64,000 bases of DNA, taken from assembly GCA_036280655.1 (NCBI GenBank), contig DASUQI010000016.1, positions 1 to 64,000 of the forward strand, read 5' to 3'. The stretch comes from DASSJM01 sp036280655 (lineage in GTDB: Bacteria; Actinomycetota; UBA4738; HRBIN12). The notes below the pieces were generated by a model, which had not been told where the DNA came from, searched no databases, and was given only the letters and a program-made list of their open reading frames with translations. Positions 40,890 through 48,908 of the stretch are shown here, piece by piece. How positions within the stretch are numbered: the stretch's first letter is position 1; every line of letters starts with the position of its first letter. The translations under genes and the position numbers were made by a program.

Positions 40890-42738
40890 GCTCCGGGACC
40901 GTCTCGAACGGCTCGGTGAGCGCGCGCCGTCGACGCCCGACGCGTTCGAGCGGCTCGAGCGCGCCCGTCGTCGCCGCGAACGCAACCGTCGCATCACGGC
41001 GGGAGCGGTGGCGCTGCTCGTCGCGATCGCGGGTTCGGTCGCGGCGTTCACGGCCTTCACCGGATCCGAGCCGCGGGTGGCCGGGAGCGGCGACCACGGG
41101 TTCGTCGCGATCTGGCCCGAGTCGACGTACGAGGATGCGCTCGAGGTCCAGGCATCGGTCGACGCCGGCGCACAGGAGAACCAGTGGCGGGCGTCCCCGT
41201 ATGAGACCGCGTATCGCTTCGTGAGCCGGGTCCTCGGTTTGCCTACGGACCGCAACATGGCCGCGCCGGAACCGCTCGGAGACGGGTCATCGACGATGGT
41301 CGTTCGAACAAGATCGGCCTCGTGTATCACACCCGCAACCGAGGCCGATTGCCTATCACAAGAACTCAGGCTCGTGCTCCGACAGCTCGACAACGCTCCG
41401 AACGGCATCTGGAGTGTTGTCTCTGTCCAGACCGCCGGGTTCCCGGACATCCCCGCCGTCGGTGCGGAGCTCGTCTCGGGAGACCCTGTGGAGATCCCCA
41501 CCGAGATCGCGGTCGATCAGAGCGTCTACGTCTCGTTCGTCGGGCTCGGCGCGTGCGACGGCTGGGAGCACGACGTCGTCACGAACGCCCGAGACCTCTC
41601 TGTGCTCGCCCCGACGCCACCCGAGAGCGCTCCCGAGGGATGCCCGGTCGTCCTGATCGCGATGCTGAACGACCCCGGCATGCAGCAGCTCTCGGGGCTC
41701 GGGCGGCAGCTCCTCGACTACGGGAACCGGACCGCGCTCACCGAGGTGCTCGCCGTACCCGTCTTCCTCGCGCCTGTGAACGCTGAGAACCCGGTCCCCG
41801 ACGTCGCGAACGTCACGTGCGAGGGTGCGACCATCACGGTCGACACCTCGGTCGTCGCGGCGCAGCCCGACGGCATCCACATCGGCGTCACGACGATCGG
41901 CGACACGACGGTTGCCTTCCACGTGGCGGAGGACACCGGGCCGGACTCGGCCGTCTCCTCGCAGGGTCGCGGGACGAGCGACCCGACTGGCGAGATCGTC
42001 CTGACCTCGGCCCCCGGCCGCTACGTCCTCTCGTGTACGGCGCCCCAGGAGGGCGGGATCGGGATCATGTCGCTCGACGTCGTCGATCCGAACGGTTCCT
42101 TCGTCCCCGCCGAGCCGGAGTGCTCGAGCGGCGAGGCATGGGGCATGTCGCCGGCGTACGCGCCCGGCGCGGCCGGCGACCGAGGCGATCCCGTCGAGAT
42201 CGCGCGGATGCGACTCACGGGTCTCGAGGACGGCGACGCGGTCGAGCGCGCCGGCTACCCGCAGGCCGGCGGCACGGCGATCGTCCGCGTCGTCCGAGAC
42301 GGGACCGTGATCGCGAAGGCCGAGCTGTTCGACGACGGGCAGGGCGGGTGGCTTCTGAGCGGCCTGCAGGGCTGCGGCGACGCGCCGTTCGGCTGGTCCT
42401 CCGCCGGGTCCGAGCCGACTGGTTCGGGCGGCGACCTGTGCGAGCCGCCGTCGGCGGATCTGCTGGTCGTCGTGGACGAGGGGGAGTTCGTCTCGGACGT
42501 CGGCTGCGTCTCGGCGCCGGCGGGGGAGCTGCTCACGATCACGCTCGACAACCGCGACTCGAGCGGCCACAACGTCTGGATCTATCCGCAGGGCTCGGAC
42601 GACCCCGTCTTCCGGGGGGCCCCGTGCTTCGGGCCGGACCACATCACGTACTCGGTGCAGCCGCTGGAGGCCGGCCGGTATCGCCTGATCGACGCCATGA
42701 ACCCGGGCGGGGCGGAGATGACGCTCGTCGTCACCTGA
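40882..42738 (+). CDS. Membrane-anchored secreted protein with cupredoxin-like C-terminus, putative anti-sigma factor
   Basis: A 618-residue protein. A short cytoplasmic N-terminus (~1-38, FERLERARRRRERN) and one TM helix (~38-58) fit an anti-sigma topology. The extracytoplasmic part is large, with repeated beta-sandwich-like regions and many cysteines. The last ~110 residues read as a plastocyanin-like fold (SGHNVWIYPQGSDD, PLEAGRYRLIDAMNPGGAEM), but the usual Cys-x-x-His of type 1 copper is absent. It may sense extracellular redox, metal or a ligand and release the sigma factor (inference). Confidence 0.72.
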   Translation: MSELRDRLERLGERAPSTPDAFERLERARRRRERNRRITAGAVALLVAIAGSVAAFTAFTGSEPRVAGSGDHGFVAIWPESTYEDALEVQASVDAGAQENQWRASPYETAYRFVSRVLGLPTDRNMAAPEPLGDGSSTMVVRTRSASCITPATEADCLSQELRLVLRQLDNAPNGIWSVVSVQTAGFPDIPAVGAELVSGDPVEIPTEIAVDQSVYVSFVGLGACDGWEHDVVTNARDLSVLAPTPPESAPEGCPVVLIAMLNDPGMQQLSGLGRQLLDYGNRTALTEVLAVPVFLAPVNAENPVPDVANVTCEGATITVDTSVVAAQPDGIHIGVTTIGDTTVAFHVAEDTGPDSAVSSQGRGTSDPTGEIVLTSAPGRYVLSCTAPQEGGIGIMSLDVVDPNGSFVPAEPECSSGEAWGMSPAYAPGAAGDRGDPVEIARMRLTGLEDGDAVERAGYPQAGGTAIVRVVRDGTVIAKAELFDDGQGGWLLSGLQGCGDAPFGWSSAGSEPTGSGGDLCEPPSADLLVVVDEGEFVSDVGCVSAPAGELLTITLDNRDSSGHNVWIYPQGSDDPVFRGAPCFGPDHITYSVQPLEAGRYRLIDAMNPGGAEMTLVVT

Positions 42739-42767
42739 GCGAGGGCGGTCGTACGGACGGGCACTGC

Positions 42768-42773
42768 TAAGGT
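42768..42773 (+). promoter_or_regulatory. TAAGGT -10-like box before the structured intergenic element
   Basis: TAAGGT lies in the gap between two convergent genes. A transcript from it would begin near 42780, at the 5' edge of a series of strong hairpins. No good -35 box is seen. Confidence 0.3.
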
Positions 42774-42779
42774 GATTGG

Positions 42780-42883
42780 GGGCAACTTCCGGAGCCGCCG
42801 GTTCCGGGGAGTAGCGTCCGGCCCGGCCTACCCTCCCTTCCACGCGGGCGTGCCCGCGGGGCCGGGCCGGACCCTAGTCCGGC
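42780..42883 (+). ncRNA. Candidate structured RNA between convergent genes
   Basis: Three stems lie in 104 nt with no reading frame. Hairpin CCGGAGCC/GGTTCCGG is at 42789-42807. A perfect 12-bp outer stem, GTCCGGCCCGGC (42816-42827) with GCCGGGCCGGAC (42861-42872), encloses the hairpin CGCGGGC/GCCCGCG (42843-42858). A last hairpin GCCGGAC/GTCCGGC (42866-42883) shares bases with the outer stem, so the two exclude each other. It has no U-tract. It could be a small RNA with terminator, or simply a bidirectional terminator. Family not recognised. Confidence 0.4.
42866..42883. terminator. Terminator-like hairpin between convergent genes
   Basis: GCCGGAC (42866-42872), loop CCTA, GTCCGGC (42877-42883): a 7-bp stem placed 5 nt beyond the DUF72 stop and about 130 nt beyond the anti-sigma gene. 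No U-tract follows, as is usual in high-GC actinobacteria. Confidence 0.45.
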
Positions 42884-42887
42884 GGGA

Positions 42888-43787
42888 TCACTCCTCCAGC
42901 AGGTCCGCGAGCTGTCGCGCGTTGTTGACCGCGAAGTCCCGGTAGCAGTTGTTCATCAGGACATGCGTCTCACGCGTCCGGTCGGCGACCTCAAGGATCC
43001 GCGGCGCCCACTCCTCCAGCTCCGTCTCGGAGTACTCGTAGCGGAAGCGCTCGGACGCGCTCACGTTCTTCTTGGCCCAGACCTCCCGGTCACGGCCGTG
43101 GAACCGGACGAGCGAGAGGTCCTTCGCCGTGGCCGCCGCGATCGGCGGCACGCTCGAGTCGAATCCCTGGGGCATGTCGACGCACACGAGCGGCAGGTCG
43201 TGCTCCTCCAGGAACGACAGCGTCTCCTCGGCGTTGCGTTCCTCGAGCCACGTCTTGTGCCGGAACTCGACCGCGATGCGGAAGTCCTTCAGGCGTTCCG
43301 CGCTCTCGAGGATGTAGTCCTTGTTCTTGCGACCGATCACGAACCACTGCGGGAACTGGAACAGGACGGCCCCGAGCTTGCCGGCCGAGTGCAGCGGCAT
43401 CAGCGCGTCGTGGAACCGCTGCCACACCTCCTCGACCGCGGCGTCGGGGAGCTGCTCCCGGTACAGGTTCTTCTTGTCCTCGAGATCGTCGGGGAGCTCC
43501 TCGAGCAGGTCCCTGTAGAGGGACTCGCGCTTCGTCGGGTGGTTCGTGAGGAGCGAGTACGCCTTGATGTTGAACGTGAAGTCCTTCGGCGTGCGATCGA
43601 TCCACAGGACCGCGTTCTTTTCGCTCGGCGGGAAGTAGTAGGTCGAGTCGACCTCGACGATCGGGAACTGCGACGCGTAGAAGCGCAGTCGCGCCTCGGC
43701 GCTCTTCGCGTCCGCGGGGTAGAAGTTCCCTTCCTTGACGAGGGTGGGGTCGGTCCAGCTCGCCGTGCCGACGAGGATCCGGCTCAT
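42888..43787 (-). CDS. DUF72 (YecE-like) TIM-barrel protein
   Basis: A 299-residue protein of the DUF72 family, whose members adopt a TIM-barrel fold but have no firmly assigned reaction. It begins SRILVGTASWTDPTLVKEG and carries the family blocks VEVDSTYYFPPSEKNAVLW and VRFHGRDREVWAKKNV, with FVEFRHKTW-type residues in the middle. ATG 43787 has TAGGCT 6 nt upstream, so the mRNA is probably leaderless. Length is normal. Its stop faces the anti-sigma gene across a structured gap. Confidence 0.88.
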   Translation of the reverse strand: MSRILVGTASWTDPTLVKEGNFYPADAKSAEARLRFYASQFPIVEVDSTYYFPPSEKNAVLWIDRTPKDFTFNIKAYSLLTNHPTKRESLYRDLLEELPDDLEDKKNLYREQLPDAAVEEVWQRFHDALMPLHSAGKLGAVLFQFPQWFVIGRKNKDYILESAERLKDFRIAVEFRHKTWLEERNAEETLSFLEEHDLPLVCVDMPQGFDSSVPPIAAATAKDLSLVRFHGRDREVWAKKNVSASERFRYEYSETELEEWAPRILEVADRTRETHVLMNNCYRDFAVNNARQLADLLEE

Positions 43788-43793
43788 GGCCTC

Positions 43794-43799
43794 AGCCTA
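43794..43799 (-). promoter_or_regulatory. TAGGCT -10 box, leaderless start of DUF72 gene
   Basis: TAGGCT on the minus strand, then 6 nt (GAGGCC), then ATG 43787. Confidence 0.5.
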
Positions 43800-44114
43800 C
43801 GGGGCCTCGGCATTGGTCGGATCCGACGCCTTCGGCTCGGCCTCCTGCTTCTTGCCGAGCACCTTGTTCTTGGCCTGCGCGGCCTTCTGTTTGGCGAAGT
43901 TCAGGGCGCGCTGCGCCCAGACGTACTCGGTCGCGAGGATCGCGAAGCCGGCGATGATCAGGAGCAGCCCCGGGCCCGGCAGGACGAGCATCGCGAGGCC
44001 CACGATGAGGAGCACGAACCCGGCGATGCTGATGCCGATCCGCTTGCCGTTGCGGGCGATGAACCTGATCGTCACGCCGAACGGGAACCAGACCCAGTGC
44101 GCGATCCGAGGCAT
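43797..44114 (-). CDS. TIGR02611/PGPGW family membrane protein
   Basis: A 105-residue actinobacterial membrane protein. Two hydrophobic segments (~20-55) contain the family motif LVLPGPGLLLIIAGFAILATE, followed by WAQRALNFAK and a basic, lysine-rich cytoplasmic tail. The family is of unknown function. ATG 44114 is chosen because TACGAT lies 6 nt upstream; an alternative ATG at 44141 is further out. Its last codons overlap the DUF72 promoter region. Confidence 0.85.
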   Translation of the reverse strand: MPRIAHWVWFPFGVTIRFIARNGKRIGISIAGFVLLIVGLAMLVLPGPGLLLIIAGFAILATEYVWAQRALNFAKQKAAQAKNKVLGKKQEAEPKASDPTNAEAP

Positions 44115-44120
44115 GCGGTC

Positions 44121-44126
44121 ATCGTA
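44121..44126 (-). promoter_or_regulatory. TACGAT -10 box, leaderless start of PGPGW gene
   Basis: TACGAT on the minus strand, then 6 nt (GACCGC), then ATG 44114. Confidence 0.5.
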
Positions 44127-44182
44127 CGGCGGCCGCGCCATTACGGGCGCGGCCGCCGTGGTTCGGGGCTCTCTACTCGTGG

Positions 44183-44686
44183 CTAGTCGTCGTCCGGCCC
44201 ACCGCCGGGACCGGAGTTGTCGTCGCCACCGTGGTCGTCACCGATGTCGTCGCCACCGCGGTCGTCGCCGCCGCTCCCGGGGCCCGAGTTGTCGTCGTCG
44301 TCGCCACCGGGGTGGCTCGAGTCGACGCTTCCGGGTCCGGAGTTCTGGCTGCCGGGACCAGAGTTGTCGTCGCCACCGTCGTCGTCGTCGTCGTCGAACC
44401 GACCGTCGTCGTCGAAGTCGGCACCGTCGTCATCTCCGGGGCCATCCTCGGGCACGAGGATCACGCCCTCGCACTCCGGGTCGCCGATGTGCTCGGCCTC
44501 GTCGCACGGGCCCTTGAACTGATCGCCGTCCCCGGCGGGCGTCGCCGACGAGGTCGACGCGCTCGGGGTGCTCGTCGCCACCGAAGGGGTGGGCGAGCTC
44601 GAGCTCTGTGCGAACGCGACCATGCCGACCCAGACCGTGAGTGCGAAAGCGGCACCGATCGCGATCACCCGCATCACGTTGCGCAT
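44183..44686 (-). CDS. Secreted acidic DDNSGPG-repeat protein
   Basis: A 167-residue protein: an N-terminal TM/signal segment (~5-27, RVIAIGAAFALTVWVGMVAF), a Ser/Thr linker and a very acidic Asp/Gly tail with DDNSGPGS repeats, ending PDDD. The central CDEAEHIGDPECEG pair of cysteines may form a disulfide. ATG 44686 is preceded by GGAGGG. The repeat tail matches the neighbouring gene at 44786-45199, so the two are likely paralogues. Calcium or cation binding at the surface is a guess from charge. Confidence 0.7.
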   Translation of the reverse strand: MRNVMRVIAIGAAFALTVWVGMVAFAQSSSSPTPSVATSTPSASTSSATPAGDGDQFKGPCDEAEHIGDPECEGVILVPEDGPGDDDGADFDDDGRFDDDDDDGGDDNSGPGSQNSGPGSVDSSHPGGDDDDNSGPGSGGDDRGGDDIGDDHGGDDNSGPGGGPDDD

Positions 44687-44761
44687 CGTTCCCTCCTTCC
44701 GTTGCCGTCGTTTCCGTTCGACTTCCACGGTAGGAGGGAGCGGGTTACCGGTCGGGCAGGC

Positions 44762-44778
44762 GCCTCCTAAGGGGAGGC
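44762..44778 (-). terminator. Hairpin after the second acidic-repeat gene
   Basis: GCCTCC and GGAGGC form a 6-bp stem with loop TAAGG, 8 nt beyond the stop of the 44786-45199 gene on the minus strand. No U-tract. Confidence 0.4.
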
Positions 44779-44785
44779 AAAGGAT

Positions 44786-45199
44786 CTAGTCGTCCTCGTG
44801 TTCACCGGATCCCGAACCCGGGGAGTCGTCGGACCCGGAGCCCGAGCCGCTGCCGGAGTGGTCCGATCCGCTGCCCGAGTCGTCCGAGCCGCTGTCCGAG
44901 TCGTCCGAGCCCGGGCCGGAGTTGTCGTCACCGTCGCCCGACCCCGGGCCGGAGTTGTCGTCGTCCGAGCCGCCATCGTCGTCGCCAGGCGACGGGGTCT
45001 CGGTCGGGCTTTCCGTCCGCTCGTCGTTCTGGCTCGGGGTCGCGTCCGGCGTGGCGGTCGCTCCGGGCGTCAGCGCCGGCACGGTCGCCGGCTCGGAGAT
45101 GTCTTGTCCGGCGATCGCGAACGCGCCCAGGGTGAGCATCAGCGCCACGACGAGTCCGCCTAGACCCCAGGCGACCGCGACGATCACGCGTCGTCCCAT
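44786..45199 (-). CDS. Secreted acidic SGPGSD-repeat protein
   Basis: A 137-residue protein with an N-terminal TM/signal segment (~5-30, VAVAWGLGGLVVALMLTL) and a Pro/Thr linker, then an acidic tail of DDDNSGPGSG, SDDSGSGSD and similar repeats. It is a paralogue of the gene 57 nt downstream. Both lie downstream of the two-component operon on the same strand. ATG 45199 has TAGCCT 7 nt upstream. No enzymatic motif. Possibly a cell-surface cation-binding protein under control of the nearby kinase (inference). Confidence 0.7.
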   Translation of the reverse strand: MGRRVIVAVAWGLGGLVVALMLTLGAFAIAGQDISEPATVPALTPGATATPDATPSQNDERTESPTETPSPGDDDGGSDDDNSGPGSGDGDDNSGPGSDDSDSGSDDSGSGSDHSGSGSGSGSDDSPGSGSGEHEDD

Positions 45200-45206
45200 G
45201 GTGCCG

Positions 45207-45212
45207 AGGCTA
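45207..45212 (-). promoter_or_regulatory. TAGCCT -10 box, leaderless start of acidic-repeat gene
   Basis: TAGCCT on the minus strand, then 7 nt (CGGCACC), then ATG 45199. Confidence 0.5.
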
Positions 45213-45241
45213 CGAGCGGGGTGGCTAAGAGCAGGTAAAGC

Positions 45242-46618
45242 TCACGACGCCCCGGACGGCTGGAGCGTGACCTCGACACGTGTCCCCTCGCCCGGGGTGC
45301 TCTCGACGTTGAGCGTGCCGCCCCACTTCTCGGCGAGCTGGCGGGCGATCGCGAGCCCGAGCCCGGAGCCGCCCGTGGGCGCCTCCTTGCCCCGGTAGAA
45401 GCGCTCGGTGACCCGCGCGACGTCATCGGAGGGGATGCCGTTTCCCCGGTCCCGGACGGCCACGACAACCCGGCCGTTCGACCGTTCGGTCTCGACGATC
45501 ACCTCGCCGGGCGCGTACGACGTCGCGTTGTCGATCAGGTTGTCGAAGATCTGGTCCAGGTCGGTCGGATCCGCCCGGGCGGACCCGCCGTCGCCGCGGA
45601 CCTCGAGCGACGAATGGCGCTGCGCCGCCCGCTCCGACCATCGGTCGACCGCCCGCCGTGCGGCGTCCTCGACGTCGACTCGGGCCGAGGTGCCCTCCTC
45701 GATCTCGCGCGCCATCACGAGCAGCCGGTCGACGATCTCGGAGAGGCGGTCAACCTCCCGATCAGCAGCGAGCAGCCGTTCGCGGACTTCGTCGTCCGTG
45801 GCGTCGGAGATCGCGCCCTCGATCTGGAGCTTCATGGCCGTGAGCGGGGTGCGGAGCTGATGGGAGGCGTTCGCGACGAACTCGCGCTGGGCCTGAACCG
45901 AGCGCTCGACGCGCTGCGCCATCTCGTCGAACGAGCGACCGAGCTCCTCGATCTCGCGCGGGCCGCGGACGTCGCCGGCCCGCGCGGAAAGGTCTCCCTC
46001 GCCGAGATCCTTCGCCGTGTTCGCGAGACGCGTGAGCGGCCTCGAGAGCGACCCCGCGAGGCCGAACGCCAGCAGGAGCCCCGCCACGAGTCCGGCCACC
46101 CCGATCGCGAGGAGACCGAGCGTCACGTTGCGCACGTTGTCGTTCACCTGCTGGACGTTCTTCGTGATGCGCACGGCGCCGACGATCTCGCCTTCCTCCT
46201 GGATCGGGACGGCAGTCGCGATGATGTCGTGCCCGAGGTCGGCGCTGTCTCGGATCTGCGAGTGAGGAGTGCCGTTGAGCGCCGAGCGGATCTCGGGTCG
46301 TCCGGGGGTCGCGAAGGACGTGCCGATTTCCTCGGGGCCCTCCGAGTCGGCCACGAGTGTCCCGGTCTCATCGACGACGATGACGCGCCCGCCCACCTGC
46401 TGCGCGGCCTCCGCGACGATCGGGTCGAGCTTCTCCGGGTCGTCGAGCTCCCCCGGGTCGATCGCGGCCGCGATGCCTTGCGCCTGGATCAGCGCCTGAG
46501 TCTCGAGCTCGGCCGCGGCCCGTTGCTGGAGGTTGATCGTAAGCGGGATGCCGAGCGCGATGATGAGGACCAGGAGGACGTACGCGAACGCGAGGACGAG
46601 GCGGGTGCGGACCTTCGT
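45242..46618 (-). CDS. OmpR-partner sensor histidine kinase, apparent ACG start
   Basis: About 458 residues: TM1 (~9-27), an extracytoplasmic sensor region, TM2 (~165-190), a HAMP linker (SLSRPLTRLANTAKDLGEGD), the phosphorylated His (~253) in ANASHQLRTPLTAM, and ATPase motifs DNLIDNATSYAP, VRDRGNGIP and GGSGLGLAIAR. The first TM is coded only from a codon ACG (46616-46618) that lies 5 nt after AGGAGG, just after the response regulator stop. No ATG or GTG lies between. The GTG at 46396 would lose TM1. It is likely co-transcribed with the regulator. Confidence 0.85.
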   Translation of the reverse strand, partial: TKVRTRLVLAFAYVLLVLIIALGIPLTINLQQRAAAELETQALIQAQGIAAAIDPGELDDPEKLDPIVAEAAQQVGGRVIVVDETGTLVADSEGPEEIGTSFATPGRPEIRSALNGTPHSQIRDSADLGHDIIATAVPIQEEGEIVGAVRITKNVQQVNDNVRNVTLGLLAIGVAGLVAGLLLAFGLAGSLSRPLTRLANTAKDLGEGDLSARAGDVRGPREIEELGRSFDEMAQRVERSVQAQREFVANASHQLRTPLTAMKLQIEGAISDATDDEVRERLLAADREVDRLSEIVDRLLVMAREIEEGTSARVDVEDAARRAVDRWSERAAQRHSSLEVRGDGGSARADPTDLDQIFDNLIDNATSYAPGEVIVETERSNGRVVVAVRDRGNGIPSDDVARVTERFYRGKEAPTGGSGLGLAIARQLAEKWGGTLNVESTPGEGTRVEVTLQPSGAS

Positions 46619-46627
46619 GGCGGCCTC

Positions 46628-47317
46628 CTATGCCTCATCGGGCGCCAGGAACCGGAACCCGACGCCCCGGATCGTCGTGATGTACCTCGGATCCGACGGA
46701 TCGTCCTCGATCTTCTTGCGGAGCCAGGAGATGTGCACGTCGAGCGTCTTCGTCGGTCCGAACCAGTGCGGGTCCCAGACCTCGTCCATGATCTGCTCGC
46801 GACGCATGACCTCTCCGGGGTGGGTCATGAGGAACTCGAGGAGGTCGAACTCCTTCGCCGCGAGCTCGACGGGTTCGCCCGCCTTCGTCAATGTCCGCGA
46901 GGCCGGGTCGAGCCGGATCTCGCCGATCTCGACGGGGCGCGTCGGTTCGCTCTTGCGACCACGGCGCATGATCGCCCTGATCCGAGCGGTGAGCTCCCGC
47001 GCCGAGAACGGCTTGACCACGTAGTCGTCGGCACCGAGCTCGAGCCCGAGCACCCGATCGATCTCCTCGCCCCGAGCTGTGAGCATCACGATGGGCACGT
47101 CCGAGTCCTTTCGGATGTCCCGGGCGAGGTCCCGACCATCCCCGTCAGGCAGCATCACGTCGAGCAGGACCAGGTCCGGGGCCTCCTTGGCGAGTGCCTG
47201 GCGCGCCTGCTCGAGGTTGGATGCGACCTCCGCGGCGAAACCCTCACGCTCGAGGAGTTCCGCGAGCGGTTCGGAGATCGAGGATTCGTCCTCGACGAGC
47301 AGGATCTTGGCCTTCAC
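46628..47317 (-). CDS. OmpR family response regulator
   Basis: A 229-residue two-component regulator. The receiver has acidic residues in LLVEDESS, the phospho-Asp in LVLLDVMLPDGDG and Lys in YVVKPFSA. The C-terminal winged-helix DNA-binding domain ends TLDVHISWLRKKIEDDPSDP and RYITTIRGVGFRFL. GTG 47317 has TACCAT 7 nt upstream. The next gene, a kinase, starts 10 nt beyond its stop, so they form one operon. Target genes may include the acidic-repeat genes downstream (inference). Confidence 0.93.
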   Translation of the reverse strand: MKAKILLVEDESSISEPLAELLEREGFAAEVASNLEQARQALAKEAPDLVLLDVMLPDGDGRDLARDIRKDSDVPIVMLTARGEEIDRVLGLELGADDYVVKPFSARELTARIRAIMRRGRKSEPTRPVEIGEIRLDPASRTLTKAGEPVELAAKEFDLLEFLMTHPGEVMRREQIMDEVWDPHWFGPTKTLDVHISWLRKKIEDDPSDPRYITTIRGVGFRFLAPDEA

Positions 47318-47324
47318 GGTCTCG

Positions 47325-47330
47325 ATGGTA
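47325..47330 (-). promoter_or_regulatory. TACCAT -10 box, leaderless start of response regulator
   Basis: TACCAT on the minus strand, then 7 nt (CGAGACC), then GTG 47317. Confidence 0.5.
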
Positions 47331-47379
47331 GCCGGGCCTTTGCGTTGGAGTGGTTCCGCGCTCGACAGGCCCGGTGCAC

Positions 47380-47411
47380 GAGCGCCGAGTGCTTTTTGGC
47401 GCTCTTGCTTT
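47380..47411 (+). terminator. Hairpin with T-rich tail upstream of the first twin kinase
   Basis: GAGCGCC (47380-47386) and GGCGCTC (47398-47404) form a 7-bp stem, with a loop containing TTTTT, followed by TTGCTTT. It lies 55-86 nt upstream of GTG 47466, in the leader of that gene if it is transcribed from further up. It may act as an attenuator or a stop. Confidence 0.4.
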
Positions 47412-47465
47412 GTCACACCACTTTCTCCAGCATCCCTCGGCAGCCTAGGTTCGAGGGGGGTCAGC

Positions 47466-48908
47466 GTGGCTACTACAAGTGCATTAGGTGGTGGAAAGGT
47501 TCGACGCCCCCATGGCAAGCGCGGCTCGGAAACCGAACCGGTCTCCCTGCGAGTCCTCGAGATAGCCGGCACAGGCATCGTCCTCGCCGTCCTGCTGATC
47601 GCATCGATAGGCGATTGGTCGGAGGTTGCCGACCGGTGGATGGAGCTTCTTCCCTGGCTCGTGGTCATTGCTCTGGCTGACTTGCTCCCCGTACCCATCT
47701 GGGGATCGGTTGAACTGATGATGTCGTTCCCGGTCCTTCTCTCAGCAGCACTCGTCTTTCCGCCCTACGTAGCCGGCGGATTGAGTTTCGTCGCCACTGT
47801 GGATGCACGTGTCTTTAGAGGACAGATAGGTCCCCTTCGGGACCTGTTTAACCGCAGCAACGTCGCCGCGAGCGTGATGACGGCTTCGTGGATCTTCCAC
47901 CAATTCGATGTCAGCGTCCTCGACTGGCCGGAGGTACTGCCTGCCGTGTTCGTTGCTCTTGTCGCTGATGTGCTTGTCAATTTCACGTTAGTGATTCTGG
48001 GAACTCACCTACTGACCGGAGTGGATGCCTGGGAGCTTCTGAGGAACGTCTACGGAGGCTCGCATCCGGAGGTCTTCCTGGGCGGATACGCATGCTTCGG
48101 CCTCGTGGCAATTCTGATGGCCACTACTTACGCAACCGCGGGCACTGCGGGGCTGATCGCGTTCGCAGTCCCGCTTCTATTGGCGCGCCAGATGTTCTTG
48201 CATTGGAAGCGTCTTGGCGAGGCAAACAACGCGATTGAACGCAAGGACAGAGCGTTATCGATTGTGGCGAGCCGAGTCGCCGATGAGCGACGTGACGAGC
48301 GCCTTGCCCTTGCCGCTGGTATCCACGATGAGGTTCTCCCTCCTCTGTACAAAGTCCATCTGATGGGACAAGTGGTCAAGCACGACTTCGCGTCGGGGAG
48401 ACTTCTCGATCTCGAAGCAGACGTACCAGATCTGCTCCAGGCGGTTGATTCTGCGGACACGGCACTGAGGGACTTGGTTCACGATCTCCGGAACTCGAGG
48501 ATTGGGCCGGGCGGCTTGCTAGAGACGCTCAAGCTCGCTGTCCGGGACGCGGAGTCCCAGACCAATGCAAGGGTTGACCTGCAAGCAGAGCCGATTCGTG
48601 GAAGCGCGCTGACCCACTTGCTCGTTTATCAGCTTGTCAAGGAGGCATTGGCGAACGCGATCAAGCACTCTCGAGCTCGCGTGATCAAGGTGGTGCTGAG
48701 GGAAGACGATCAGGCAATCCGGCTATCGGTCGATGATGATGGTTGCGGCTTCGATCTTCGCTCTGTAGATCAAGCGACTCATTTTGGGTTGCAGATAATG
48801 CGCGAGAGGACGGAGATTGCAGGGGGAGAGATGGCAGTCGACTCGAGGCCGGGTGAAGGAACGCATGTCGTCGTCAGACTGCCGATTGACGACATGCAAG
48901 ACGACTAG
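47466..48908 (+). CDS. Membrane histidine kinase A (HisKA_3 type)
   Basis: A 480-residue kinase. About six membrane helices (residues ~30-240) hold the motif LLPVPIWGSVELMMSFPV and a conserved RDLFNRS stretch (~125-131). The dimerisation/phosphoacceptor helix ERLALAAGIHDEVLPPL has His287, and the ATPase domain includes ALANAIKHSR and VDDDGCGFDL. GTG 47466 follows GAGGGGGG by 5 nt. GC content is visibly lower than in its neighbours. A NarL/LuxR-type partner regulator would be expected, but none is adjacent. It is related to the kinase at 49232. Confidence 0.88.
   Translation: MATTSALGGGKVRRPHGKRGSETEPVSLRVLEIAGTGIVLAVLLIASIGDWSEVADRWMELLPWLVVIALADLLPVPIWGSVELMMSFPVLLSAALVFPPYVAGGLSFVATVDARVFRGQIGPLRDLFNRSNVAASVMTASWIFHQFDVSVLDWPEVLPAVFVALVADVLVNFTLVILGTHLLTGVDAWELLRNVYGGSHPEVFLGGYACFGLVAILMATTYATAGTAGLIAFAVPLLLARQMFLHWKRLGEANNAIERKDRALSIVASRVADERRDERLALAAGIHDEVLPPLYKVHLMGQVVKHDFASGRLLDLEADVPDLLQAVDSADTALRDLVHDLRNSRIGPGGLLETLKLAVRDAESQTNARVDLQAEPIRGSALTHLLVYQLVKEALANAIKHSRARVIKVVLREDDQAIRLSVDDDGCGFDLRSVDQATHFGLQIMRERTEIAGGEMAVDSRPGEGTHVVVRLPIDDMQDD

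Noticed and set aside
42806..42815. GGGGAGTAGC, which resembles the core of the yybP-ykoY manganese riboswitch
   Set aside because: There is no downstream gene on that strand and the rest of the known fold is not seen. It is more likely part of an unrelated structured element.
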